NCBI GenBank assembly: GCA_002433065.1
Contig: DJHK01000049.1
Location: forward strand, 32,386-56,950
Reading direction: 5' to 3'
From: Chloroflexi bacterium UBA6622
GTDB taxonomy: Bacteria; Chloroflexota; UBA11872
Length of the DNA: 24,565 nt
The notes below the pieces were generated by a model. It saw only the letters and a list, made by a program, of their open reading frames with translations. It was not told the DNA's origin and made no database searches. Positions 1 through 7,769 of this stretch are shown here, in pieces. A program made the position numbers and the translations under genes. Positions within the stretch are counted from its first letter, which is position 1, and each line of letters begins with the position of its first letter.

Positions 1-1167
1 CTCAACATGAATAGAGCCCCGCATCTGTATTCATATGACGTCGGACCTGAGATGTGGCCCGAAATGGCCGTTGGTCGGGTCTACCGATACCTCGGGGGCA
101 AGCAGTGGGAAGACTGTGGCCAACCTGGCAAGTGTCCCCGGTTGACATGTCTGGCGTCGTTTCAAGGACGCCTGTATGTGATGGGACCGGACGATGGAGA
201 GGAGCACATCACGCGCTGCTACGTATTCGCGGGCAATCAGAAGTGGGAACCATGCGGAGAATTCCCGCATCGAGTATTTCCCATGGCCGTGCATGACGGT
301 CGCCTGTACATGGCGCACAAGGCAGCTGGCGCGTACCAGGATGAGTATGGCCATCACACACCGACGACACTCGACGAAGAAAAGGGGGCGCGTGTCTTCG
401 CTTTCGATGGCGAACGTTGGGAAGACCTAGGCGTTCCATTGAAAACACAAATGCGATGTGGGGAGATCCACTGCCTAGAGGTTTTTGGAGGCGCCATACA
501 CGCCGGAACGAATCCCTTGGGCCGAGTCGCGAAACTAGAGGGAGGAACGTGGCGTGACGTCGGTGAACTTGGCGACAGTCGGGAAGTGACCGCATTCGCC
601 GCATACAACGGAAGTTTCTATGCAGGCTCGCTGCAGTACGCCGATGTGTATCGCCAAGAACGCGGGGATTATTGGGGACTCTCTCGACGCTTCCTTGAAG
701 AGAGCCCTGATCCGGGCGAGCGAATCCCTGGAACCCTCTTTCCTCGTGATCGCAAAGTGGATTGGGCACGTGTAACAAGTTTGACTGTTTACGGCGGAGA
801 ATTGTTCGCCTCCACGTCAAGCTGTTGGGGTGACTTCCGTGGCCCGCATGGGATCCGCGGACGCGTGTATCGGTTCCGCGCCGGCCAAAATGCGGCATTC
901 GACCGTGATATAGGCTCAGGATGGAACCACGTGGCCGCTGTGAAGGCCGGACGACAACTCGAGCTGTACGTCAACGGCGTTCTCGTTGCACGGTCGACCC
1001 CATTCGATCCTGCGGACTATGACCTGTCTAACGATCGGCCGCTTCGACTAGGATCAGGTGAGGTGGACAGTTTTTCTGGACGTATGCGTGAAGTTCAATT
1101 CTACGGACGCGCACTGACCCAACAAGAGATCAAGTGTATTCATCGCGAATCGCTATCTGCCCTGTAG
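1..1167 (+). CDS. LamG/beta-propeller protein, 5'-truncated by window edge (paralogue of 15731-17530)
   Basis: The reading frame is open from base 1, so the ATG at 7 is probably internal and the gene begins outside the window. The visible 388 codons align along their whole length with the C-terminal two thirds of the complete paralogue at 15731-17530. They hold the end of propeller blade 2, blades 3 to 7, and the second half of a LamG domain. Blade signatures are a W-E-D-C-G or W-x-D-x-G turn followed by a V/L-x-G-x-L/F-Y strand, for example WEDCGQPG, VHDGRLYMAHK and FGGAIHAGTNPLGR. The LamG half carries WNHVAAVKAG, LELYVNGV and REVQFYGRAL, the usual WHHVA / LYVNG / closing-strand pattern. 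No enzymatic motif is seen. LamG and propeller folds usually bind carbohydrate or protein, so a binding role is inferred. Tiny lipoprotein A overlaps its 3' end. The main alternative is a generic kelch-like protein. Confidence 0.8.
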   Translation, partial: LNMNRAPHLYSYDVGPEMWPEMAVGRVYRYLGGKQWEDCGQPGKCPRLTCLASFQGRLYVMGPDDGEEHITRCYVFAGNQKWEPCGEFPHRVFPMAVHDGRLYMAHKAAGAYQDEYGHHTPTTLDEEKGARVFAFDGERWEDLGVPLKTQMRCGEIHCLEVFGGAIHAGTNPLGRVAKLEGGTWRDVGELGDSREVTAFAAYNGSFYAGSLQYADVYRQERGDYWGLSRRFLEESPDPGERIPGTLFPRDRKVDWARVTSLTVYGGELFASTSSCWGDFRGPHGIRGRVYRFRAGQNAAFDRDIGSGWNHVAAVKAGRQLELYVNGVLVARSTPFDPADYDLSNDRPLRLGSGEVDSFSGRMREVQFYGRALTQQEIKCIHRESLSAL

Positions 1168-1397
1168 CTGCGTCGAACCCTGTAACCCAAAAGGTTCGCA
1201 TCGCGATTATTCGCGCTCTTCCTACCATAGCCCTGATCCTCGTAGTCGGAATCGCGCAGGTCGCCTGCAGATCGCAAGAACAACCCAAAGAATTCGTGCG
1301 CCAAGACCTCTCAATCATCAAACCTGAGAAATGCGATGGGGGGCGGCATCCAACCAGTTGCGGCGGTTTTCAACACCGCGACACAAAAAAAGGATAG
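1134..1397 (+). CDS. tiny lipoprotein A, RQDLS family
   Basis: This small protein has a hydrophobic stretch (IALILVVGIAQVAC) ending in a lipobox-like cysteine at residue 45, then a short polar tail with RQDLS at 56-60 and later a K-C and a second cysteine (KCDGGRHPTSCGG). The motif and the spacing from the lipidation cysteine match the proteins at 8670-8858 and 15395-15541. This makes it a real gene rather than a chance ORF. Lipoprotein export and attachment to a membrane is inferred from the lipobox; the function is unknown. The only conventional start is GTG at 1134, inside the upstream LamG gene, which gives an unusually long N-region. A start at the ATT codons 1206 or 1209 would give a cleaner signal peptide. 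Coupling to the LamG gene through the overlap is possible. Confidence 0.7.
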   Translation: MYSSRIAICPVAASNPVTQKVRIAIIRALPTIALILVVGIAQVACRSQEQPKEFVRQDLSIIKPEKCDGGRHPTSCGGFQHRDTKKG

Positions 1398-1446
1398 CGG
1401 CTGGTTAAGTGGCGAGGATCACGAACTCGTGTCGCAACTGCTCGCG

Positions 1447-2349
1447 CTAGAACATTAGCGGATTAGACCAAGCACGACGGCCATCCTTGTCTTCGATCTC
1501 GATCCTCAAATACTGTTCCGTGCCCCGCAGTTCGTGCGTCGCCTCAGTCAACTGGTCCGAGACAGCGCGATAATTGGAACCGTTGGCACGAGCCGCAACG
1601 ATCGTGATGCGAGACACCGGTGACGTTTGAACGCGGACCCCCCCACTCTCAACGCGGACATCCAGAATCTCGGGACCCATCGACGAATAAAATTCACCCC
1701 GGCGCAGAGCTGCAACAATTCCTGCAGACGTTTCGTCATTAGTCCTGACCATTACCCATCCCCGACCCTCAGCTCCGTGCTTCCAGTGCGTGTCGTCGGT
1801 GGCGAATCCCCATGTGCGTCCAGACTGCAATAGATATTCGTCCCATGTAATGTTTGAAAATCCCTTGCCACGAGTAACATCGCATACGGAGTTGAACACC
1901 TCCATCCCGACAAACCCATCTAGCTCACGCATATCGAAGGCCGACTGTCCCAGCCAGTACGGATGAGCCATCACCGCGAGACCGCCGTCTGCATTGACAC
2001 GATCGATCGCTTCCTGAGGACCCCACGCATCATCAGATCGCTCAAAGCTTTTCACACCGATTCCCAGAATGTGATAGGGCTCACCGGTAAAGGGATCCGG
2101 CCCATGCATCTCGATCCCAGGAATTGTTATGAAATCAGGTGTTGCGAGCGCAGTCGTGTCACTAACAACGCGATGGTCGGATAGCACGGCAAAGTCGTAA
2201 CCAGCGTCGCAATACCAGGCCATAGCATCTTCCGGCGAACGCGCACCGTCAGAGTTCGTAGAGTGCATGTGCAAATTGCCCCGGTGCCATTCACCATCGC
2301 TCGAAAAAGGATTGCCTCCATCCGAGGTGTTGCTCAATTGTGATTCCAT
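1447..2349 (-). CDS. PHP-domain metal-dependent hydrolase (CehA/McbA-like)
   Basis: The protein opens with the PHP-fold signature NLHMHSTNSDG (His27, His29, Asp34), followed by LSDHR (Asp58, His59), IPGIEMH (Glu80, His82), VMAHPYW (His129) and ATDDTH (Asp185/186, His188). These are the ligands for a trinuclear metal site. The arrangement and the length of about 300 residues fit the CehA/McbA branch, which hydrolyses phosphoesters or, in McbA and CehA, carbamate insecticides; the substrate here is unknown. Residues past about 235 form a small C-terminal beta region. I chose the ATG at 2349, preceded by GGAAAGG. An in-frame TTG at 2385 is the alternative and would add 12 residues. No signal peptide is visible, so it is probably cytoplasmic. 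It lies 126 bp downstream of the PdxA-like gene on the same strand and may be co-transcribed with it. Confidence 0.9.
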   Translation of the reverse strand: MESQLSNTSDGGNPFSSDGEWHRGNLHMHSTNSDGARSPEDAMAWYCDAGYDFAVLSDHRVVSDTTALATPDFITIPGIEMHGPDPFTGEPYHILGIGVKSFERSDDAWGPQEAIDRVNADGGLAVMAHPYWLGQSAFDMRELDGFVGMEVFNSVCDVTRGKGFSNITWDEYLLQSGRTWGFATDDTHWKHGAEGRGWVMVRTNDETSAGIVAALRRGEFYSSMGPEILDVRVESGGVRVQTSPVSRITIVAARANGSNYRAVSDQLTEATHELRGTEQYLRIEIEDKDGRRAWSNPLMF

Positions 2350-2475
2350 TGCAGACCTTTCCGTGACCGAGTGCGAATACGCCAAACGACTATCGTCGCG
2401 TATTGGACATCAAGGGCATTAGGTACACCATCAAATTATCAAACACAGTGTCTTCATCCTGTTAGGTCGGAAGGT

Positions 2476-3471
2476 TTACGTTGCTGAGCACACCAAGTCG
2501 CAAGCAACTCCGAAAGCTGCAGTTATAGCCCCGCTATCAGCCTTGCCTTGTCCCGCGATATCAAAAGCCGATCCATGGGCTGGGGTTGTGATCGGAAACG
2601 GCAAGCCTCCGTGCACCGTAACACCACGATCAAACCCCATCAGTTTTAGTGCAATCTGTCCCTGGTCGTGATACATCGCAACCACGCCATCGAATTCGCC
2701 AGCCCGAGCCTTCAGAAAAATCGTGTCAGCAGGTACTGGTCCGTCAACACTCAGCTGCATAGCCTTCAATTTGTTCACCGCAGGCGTAATGAGGTGAATC
2801 TCCTCGTCTCCAAAATTTCCACCATCGCCAGCATGTGGGTTGAGGGCTACAACTGCTATTTGAGGGCGATCAACCCCCACTTTTTTTAACACCGTGTCCA
2901 CCAACAGCACCGCCTCGCAGATGCCTTTTTCGGTGAGCGCATCACTTACATCCCGAAGCGCGATATGACTTGTTACACGACTCGTCCATAAGCCATCAAG
3001 GGTGTTCAATTCCGTGACGTAATCCTGCACCTTTAGCTTTTCGGCCATATAACGAAGCTCATCAGCGTGACCCAGTCCAGCCATATGCATGGCCTCCTTG
3101 TTGAAGGGAGCAAAAACCAGACCGTCGACAATGTAGTCCTGTAACAACTCAAGACCTACATCAAGGGTCGCGAGCACCGATTGCCCTGAGGCCTTGGTGG
3201 CTTGACCAACCTGAACGTCGTCAGCACAGATGCTCTCCGTACAACACCAAGCAAAACCTGCTGCACGTCCCCAATCATCGACTCGGGGATCGCATTCGTC
3301 CAACCTAAGCGTGATGCTTGCTTGCTCAGCTCCAAGCATGAGCACATGGCTATCCCCCACCAGCAAAACGTCGGCCCTATCTCGAATCCCTGCCTTCACA
3401 GTTAGCCTGGCAATGAGCTCGGGACCAATACCGCTGGGATCACCCGGGATCAGGGCTATGCGCGGCTTCAA
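2476..3471 (-). CDS. pdxA2: PdxA-like 4-hydroxythreonine-4-phosphate dehydrogenase family protein
   Basis: This is a full-length PdxA-family protein of about 331 residues. It begins KPRIALIPGDPSGIGPEL, the family's opening motif. It also has APFNKEAMHMAG, the zinc-ligand regions TSHIALRDV, NPHAGDGGNFG and AMYHDQGQIALK, and closes with GGLPFPITTPAHGSAFDIAG. The family oxidises phosphorylated 4-carbon hydroxy acids with NAD. PdxA itself acts in pyridoxal phosphate synthesis, while PdxA2 acts in D-threonate or D-erythronate catabolism. No other pyridoxine gene is nearby and the surroundings are catabolic, so the catabolic role is the better inference, although no DUF1537 kinase is seen. The TTG at 3471 has AGGAG eight bases upstream and is preferred over the upstream GTG at 3501. 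The symbol is tentative. Confidence 0.87.
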   Translation of the reverse strand: MKPRIALIPGDPSGIGPELIARLTVKAGIRDRADVLLVGDSHVLMLGAEQASITLRLDECDPRVDDWGRAAGFAWCCTESICADDVQVGQATKASGQSVLATLDVGLELLQDYIVDGLVFAPFNKEAMHMAGLGHADELRYMAEKLKVQDYVTELNTLDGLWTSRVTSHIALRDVSDALTEKGICEAVLLVDTVLKKVGVDRPQIAVVALNPHAGDGGNFGDEEIHLITPAVNKLKAMQLSVDGPVPADTIFLKARAGEFDGVVAMYHDQGQIALKLMGFDRGVTVHGGLPFPITTPAHGSAFDIAGQGKADSGAITAAFGVACDLVCSAT

Positions 3472-3750
3472 ATTTTCGACTCCTGAGACACCAATGGACA
3501 CAAAGTCGGACTATATCGAACTATGACCGAAATACCGTCCTAAGAACATCCCTGGGTGGCGTCATCGTATGCGTCCGTGCCTCACCAGACGTTACCTGGA
3601 CACCTGTCGCTCAGGATCGTTTCAAAGCAAGCACCACGCATAAGCCACTAGTCCGACTCGCCTCATTTGATTCCCACATCACACCCATTCGCCAAGTCTA
3701 AGCATTACCCGCAAAAATAAGCGGTACACCCACAACACTAGGCATCTCGT

Positions 3751-4480
3751 ATGCGACTAAAAAACTCGAATCGCCCTCGTCACCGGTGCTAGCCGGGGCA
3801 TCGGCCGTGAGATTTCTCTCGGCTTCGCACGCGAGGGGGCTCACGTTGTTTTAACAGCCCGCGACCTCGAACGGCTCCATTCGGTAGCCGCGGAAATTGA
3901 CCTGCTTCCTGGAAGCTCAGAAGTGGCTTCACTTGAAGTAACAGATCACGGACAAATCGCTGATCTATTTGAAGACGTTGTCACCCGACATGGACGCTTG
4001 GACGTGCTCTGCAACAACGCAGGGGTTGGCTCAGCCTCAGGCCCGGTATCAACCGTCAGTCCAGCCGATTTTGCAGCCGTTCAGGATGTAAACCTTGTCG
4101 GTCTGTACGCCTGCTGTCACAGCGCCGTGCCACACATGGTTCACGCCGGCTACGGACGAATCATCAACGTATCCTCTGGAGCAGCCATCATGTGCAACCC
4201 CGAAGGATCCTCCTACGCCGCCTCTAAAGCCGGCGTCAACGCCCTCACAATCACGATGGCCAAAGAACTCCACAAGACGAACGTCCTCGTGAACGCCTTA
4301 AGCCCCGGTTCCGTCAAAACCGATATGAACCCAACGTCAGACGTTCCCCCTACTGAAGCCGTACCAACAGCCGTATGGCTCGCCTCAATCCCTGACGATG
4401 GGCCTACCGGACGATTTTTTAGGTTCATGGAGGAATATCCCATGCTGCCTGAAATCAACCTTGACTGGTCGGCTCGCTAG
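3751..4480 (+). CDS. short-chain dehydrogenase/reductase, apparent +1 frameshift near the start
   Basis: The main frame encodes a classical SDR. It has a Rossmann nucleotide motif (VTGASRGIGRE), NNAGVGSASG, a catalytic serine in NVSSGAA, the catalytic YAASK, and LSPGSVKTDM near the end. It would be an NAD(P)-dependent oxidoreductase of about 243 residues with unknown substrate. That frame has a TAA at 3758-3760 just before the Rossmann strand and no usual start codon until well inside the fold. The ATG at 3751 reads into a run of six A (3759-3764). Removing one A joins ATG-CGA-CTA-AAA to ACT-CGA-ATC and restores a normal N-terminus, MRLKTRIALVTG. This is either an indel, an assembly error, or a site where polymerase slippage corrects the frame. 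The rest of the gene is intact, which argues against an old pseudogene. It lies divergent from the PdxA-like gene. Confidence 0.8.
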
Positions 4481-4683
4481 TAACAAAAGATGAATTACGC
4501 ACAACTGGGAATCCCGTAATCCGGGGGTTCTGACTTGAGAGCAGGTAGGCCATGTAGTGTCGAGAACATTCTTATGAGCAGAACATCAACAAATTCCGGG
4601 AAGTTAAAGCGTCTCACCGACCTATAGGTCCAGACCGAACATTCGAGCTAAACTTCACCTGCTCACCTACCCGCGATGCTCGC

Positions 4684-5661
4684 ATGCACCTCGCTGCCCA
4701 TCAACTCAGCGACTTTGAGCGAGACGGTTACGTCGTCGCCCGTGGCCTGCTGTCACCTTCGAATGACCTCGAGCCCGTCATAGACGAGTACTCCCAGGTA
4801 CTCGACCGGGTTGCCCATCGCATGCACTCTACCGGAGAAATTTCCAGTGCCTATGCCGAACTTCCGTTCACCGAACGGGCGATCGCCATCACCCGAGAGG
4901 CTGGCCTGCTCGATCCGCAACCTTTTGACATCAGCCTGCCGACCCACAGCACGCTCACTGCCGAAACAGAGTTTCATTTCGGCCCAGCCGTCCTTGCACT
5001 GCTGACCAACGAACGACTGCTTGACGGCGTGGAATCAATCATCGGACCAGAGATAACCTCCAATCCCGTGCAGCACGTGCGCATTAAGCCGCCCGAGCGG
5101 TTGCTACGCAAGAACGCACCTGGCCTAGTCACTCGGACATCCTGGCATCAGGACAACGGGGTCGTGGATAAATCGGCCGATGACACCAACATGCTCACAG
5201 TCTGGATTCCGCTAACCGAGGCAACCGAACGCAACGGGTGCTTGACCGTCGTTCCGGGCAGTTATCGGAACGGATTGCACGTTCACTGTCCACTGACGAG
5301 CACGGGCAAGAGCGTCATCCACATTCCGGCGGAGATCGTCCAACGGGGACAGGTGAAACCGCTGCCAATGGATCCCGGTGATGTGCTGTTCATGCACAGA
5401 CTCTGCATGCACGGCTCCCTAAGCAACCACAGCGATGCTGTGCGATGGAGCCTCGATGTCCGCTATAACCCGACCGGACAGACCACCGGTCGCGAGGTCC
5501 TGCCCAGCTTTATTGCCCGTAGTCGGACAAATCCTGATTCGGAGCTACATGACGCGAATACGTGGCGCAAGATGTGGATGGACGCGCGTGACCACTTACT
5601 AACAAACCATATTCCCGCAACGAAGAGTCGTTGGGACGGTAATCATGAACTCTGCGCCTAA
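4684..5661 (+). CDS. phytanoyl-CoA dioxygenase (PhyH) family protein
   Basis: This 325-residue protein starts with the family-typical FERDGYVVARGLLS. It carries the Fe(II)-binding H-x-D in SWHQDNG (His155, Asp157), a distal histidine in CMHGS (His243), and RWSLDVRYNPTG (Arg254 and following), which binds 2-oxoglutarate in this family. VPGSYRNGLHVH lies between them as usual. All elements of a mononuclear non-heme iron, 2-oxoglutarate-dependent hydroxylase are present. PhyH-family enzymes hydroxylate lipids, natural products or osmolytes; nothing here names the substrate. There is no signal peptide, so it is cytoplasmic. It follows the SDR by 203 bp on the same strand, and such pairs often act in the same catabolic route, but no shared promoter can be read. 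Confidence 0.92.
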   Translation: MHLAAHQLSDFERDGYVVARGLLSPSNDLEPVIDEYSQVLDRVAHRMHSTGEISSAYAELPFTERAIAITREAGLLDPQPFDISLPTHSTLTAETEFHFGPAVLALLTNERLLDGVESIIGPEITSNPVQHVRIKPPERLLRKNAPGLVTRTSWHQDNGVVDKSADDTNMLTVWIPLTEATERNGCLTVVPGSYRNGLHVHCPLTSTGKSVIHIPAEIVQRGQVKPLPMDPGDVLFMHRLCMHGSLSNHSDAVRWSLDVRYNPTGQTTGREVLPSFIARSRTNPDSELHDANTWRKMWMDARDHLLTNHIPATKSRWDGNHELCA

Positions 5662-5717
5662 CTCTTCGCTGGCTTACTTTATGCCTGTGGCTTTTCCTCC
5701 GACGTACACTTAGCCAA

Positions 5718-7730
5718 ATTCGACAACGTCTCCTACTTCTACTAGCGGCTCTCCTAATCATCTCGTGTGGCGGAGATACCACCGCGGAATCCCCCCGAGA
5801 CGGGCGAACGGTAGCAACCACTCCATCCCAAACAACGGACCTCGCAATCGAGTGTCGACTCAATGACGCCCAACGAAAAGTTACCTGTACGGCGAGGGGC
5901 TACACCGATGGAGCACGGCTGTACTGGTGGACAAACTCAGAGCCGGCCGAAACTGCGGGCACCAACTTTGAATTCCCCGTCACGAATCCAGTACCAGCTC
6001 TAACCATTAGTTTTGAAGAGTGTAATGACGGCGCCTGCCGAACCGTAACCACCACCCTGGACACCACCAAAGCTGGTTCCTCAGGCCCAAAAAGCTCAGC
6101 TAAACAATCCAAACCGCCGACGACTCCACAAACTTCCAAACCACAGGCAACTCCACAAACATCCAAACCGCAGGCGGTCTCACAGGCGATCCCCCAGACA
6201 ACTGCGACGGAACAAAAGAAGACGGGACTTGCAATCAGCTGTCACCTTACTGACGACCCACGAAAAGTCATCTGTACCGCGAGCGGATACACCGATGGAG
6301 CACGGCTGTACTGGTGGACCAACTCAGAGCCGGCTGAAACTGCGGGCACCAACTTTGAATTCCCCGTCACGAATCCAGTGGCAGCCCTGACCGTTAGTTT
6401 TGAAGAGTGTAATAACGGCGCCTGCCAAACCGTGACCACCACCCTAGATACCACCACGACCAATTCCGGAATTCCAACTAGCTCCGAGCAAAAGGTTCAG
6501 CCCACAGAATCCAGCCAACCCATCACGGTTCCTGACGCTGCCCCCACTTTCACGGTTCTGACCCAATATGCCGCTTTTCCAGACGACGTGAAAAAGGCCT
6601 TTCAATCTTCCGTCGATACCCGCTTCAAGGCGGCCACCGAAAAAGCTGGGATTTCAGTCGCCGTATATCAGGATGGTCGACTGTGGGAATACGCGACGGG
6701 TAACGCGAAATCCGCCACCCCTATGACGGTGGATACCCCAATGTTGATTAGAAGCGTTTCAAAAACCCTAATAGCACCGCTAATTTTGAAACAAATCGAA
6801 ACTGGTTCCTACAAACTGTCAGACACTATTTCGAAGGTTTTAGACGGGCATCCGGCCCACAACTTAGTCAACAGCAACTTCATCAACCCTGAGGTCACAG
6901 TAGCTCAGTTGTTGCGCATGAGAAGCGGTCTTTCGGACTACGGAGAAGATAAAGACGCTAGCTATACCTTCGTACAGACCTCCGAATCCTGGGAGCCTTC
7001 GGCTTTACTCCATCTTGTCCGAAGCCCCTACCGATCACCAGGTGATTATTGGTACTCCAATACAAATACCCTCCTCCTCGGGATGATTGCCGAACATCAC
7101 GGCGATCAGCCGTTAAATCGACTACTGAAACAGACCTTTTTCGATCCTTTGGAAATCTCAGCCGGGTTGCTCCCACAGGACGGAGCTCCCGTGAATACAG
7201 CACGGCCCCACGGCGATCTTCGTCTTTGGGGAGGTGAGGGATTCGGCGATCTTTCCGAAATGACAATCAGTTGGCTCGATGACTGGGCTCTCCAAACAAA
7301 TCGAACGACGTGGATTGGTGGAGGGGTGGTGACCACCGCTGGAAATGCTGCTCACTGGGGATACGAATTGTTCAGCGAAGCCGGGCGCGCGCTTCCGCCC
7401 ACCTTACGGACACAACTTCTTGAGTCCTTTGTTGGAGGTCCGATCCCCATGGCTGGGGCACCTCAACTGTACGGGTATCACATAACAAAGCTCGCGTTGG
7501 AACTTAACGACGGATCGTCGCTGACCATGTACGGGCATCCGGGATCCGGACTTGGATTTACAGCGATCCTTTATTACTCTCCCGAACTCGACATTTCGGT
7601 TTCGATCCTTGCTAATTCCCATAGCAATGTCCGTGGAGGAGGCCCTGAAAATACAGCCCTCTCGCAGGCCACTCTTTATTCTGTTCTCCGTGATATCTGT
7701 CTCCAGTACGCGATTACCGCCAACAACTAA
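5718..7730 (+). CDS. serine hydrolase (beta-lactamase/PBP fold) lipoprotein with two N-terminal Ig-like modules
   Basis: The frame is open from 5649 to 7730 and encodes, in order: a lipoprotein signal (RQRLLLLLAALLIISCGGD, lipobox cysteine at 5766-5768); an Ig-like module (5841-6068); a Pro/Thr/Gln linker with a PQTSKPQAT repeat; a second, almost identical module (6228-6455); and a class-C beta-lactamase-type catalytic domain. Numbered from 5718, the catalytic domain has SVSK (346-349, nucleophile Ser346), YSN (446-448) and HPG (607-609). These are the S-x-x-K, Y-x-N and H-x-G elements of DD-peptidases, EstB esterases and class C beta-lactamases. It is probably a surface-anchored peptidase or esterase; nothing points to drug resistance specifically. 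No ATG, GTG or TTG exists in frame before the signal. ATT 5718 gives a perfectly shaped signal peptide and CTG 5685 is the other candidate. YceI follows 39 bp downstream. Confidence 0.85.
   Translation: MRQRLLLLLAALLIISCGGDTTAESPRDGRTVATTPSQTTDLAIECRLNDAQRKVTCTARGYTDGARLYWWTNSEPAETAGTNFEFPVTNPVPALTISFEECNDGACRTVTTTLDTTKAGSSGPKSSAKQSKPPTTPQTSKPQATPQTSKPQAVSQAIPQTTATEQKKTGLAISCHLTDDPRKVICTASGYTDGARLYWWTNSEPAETAGTNFEFPVTNPVAALTVSFEECNNGACQTVTTTLDTTTTNSGIPTSSEQKVQPTESSQPITVPDAAPTFTVLTQYAAFPDDVKKAFQSSVDTRFKAATEKAGISVAVYQDGRLWEYATGNAKSATPMTVDTPMLIRSVSKTLIAPLILKQIETGSYKLSDTISKVLDGHPAHNLVNSNFINPEVTVAQLLRMRSGLSDYGEDKDASYTFVQTSESWEPSALLHLVRSPYRSPGDYWYSNTNTLLLGMIAEHHGDQPLNRLLKQTFFDPLEISAGLLPQDGAPVNTARPHGDLRLWGGEGFGDLSEMTISWLDDWALQTNRTTWIGGGVVTTAGNAAHWGYELFSEAGRALPPTLRTQLLESFVGGPIPMAGAPQLYGYHITKLALELNDGSSLTMYGHPGSGLGFTAILYYSPELDISVSILANSHSNVRGGGPENTALSQATLYSVLRDICLQYAITANN
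5841..6068 (+). repeat. Ig-like module, copy 1 of direct repeat
   Basis: This is the first of two 76-codon units inside the serine hydrolase gene, offset from the second by exactly 387 bases. It contains two cysteine pairs (ECRLNDAQRKVTC and EECNDGAC) and a YTDGARLYWWTN strand. From 5901 to about 5992 the DNA matches the second copy except for two bases, so the duplication is recent or kept uniform by recombination. Confidence 0.85.
6084..6200 (+). repeat. Pro/Gln/Lys-rich linker with short tandem repeat
   Basis: This in-frame linker separates the two Ig-like modules. It contains two tandem units of TPQTSKPQA plus degenerate continuations (VSQAIPQT). The composition suggests a flexible, extended spacer in the secreted part of the lipoprotein. 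Confidence 0.6.
6228..6455 (+). repeat. Ig-like module, copy 2 of direct repeat
   Basis: This is the second copy of the 76-codon unit, with a YTDGARLYWWTN core and the same cysteine positions. Differences from copy 1 concentrate at the two ends of the module, and the central part is nearly base-for-base identical. Confidence 0.85.
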
Positions 7731-7769
7731 CAAACGCACATACGTACGTCCGGTGATGGCTTAAACAAC

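Noticed and set aside
209..898. 229-codon minus-strand ORF inside the first LamG/propeller gene
   Set aside because: It lies wholly opposite a clearly conserved gene, is rich in Arg/His/Pro as expected of a shadow frame, and shows no recognisable domain.
3757..3766. A-AAA-AAC heptamer in the correct phase for programmed -1 frameshifting at the start of the SDR gene
   Set aside because: A -1 shift leads into a third frame that hits TAA without SDR sequence; the SDR frame needs a +1 shift, so the classical heptamer does not explain it.
6750..7730. Antibiotic-resistance beta-lactamase
   Set aside because: The SxxK, YxN and HxG motifs are shared by esterases and peptidases, and the lipoprotein anchor with Ig-like modules is unlike resistance enzymes; no resistance context is present.
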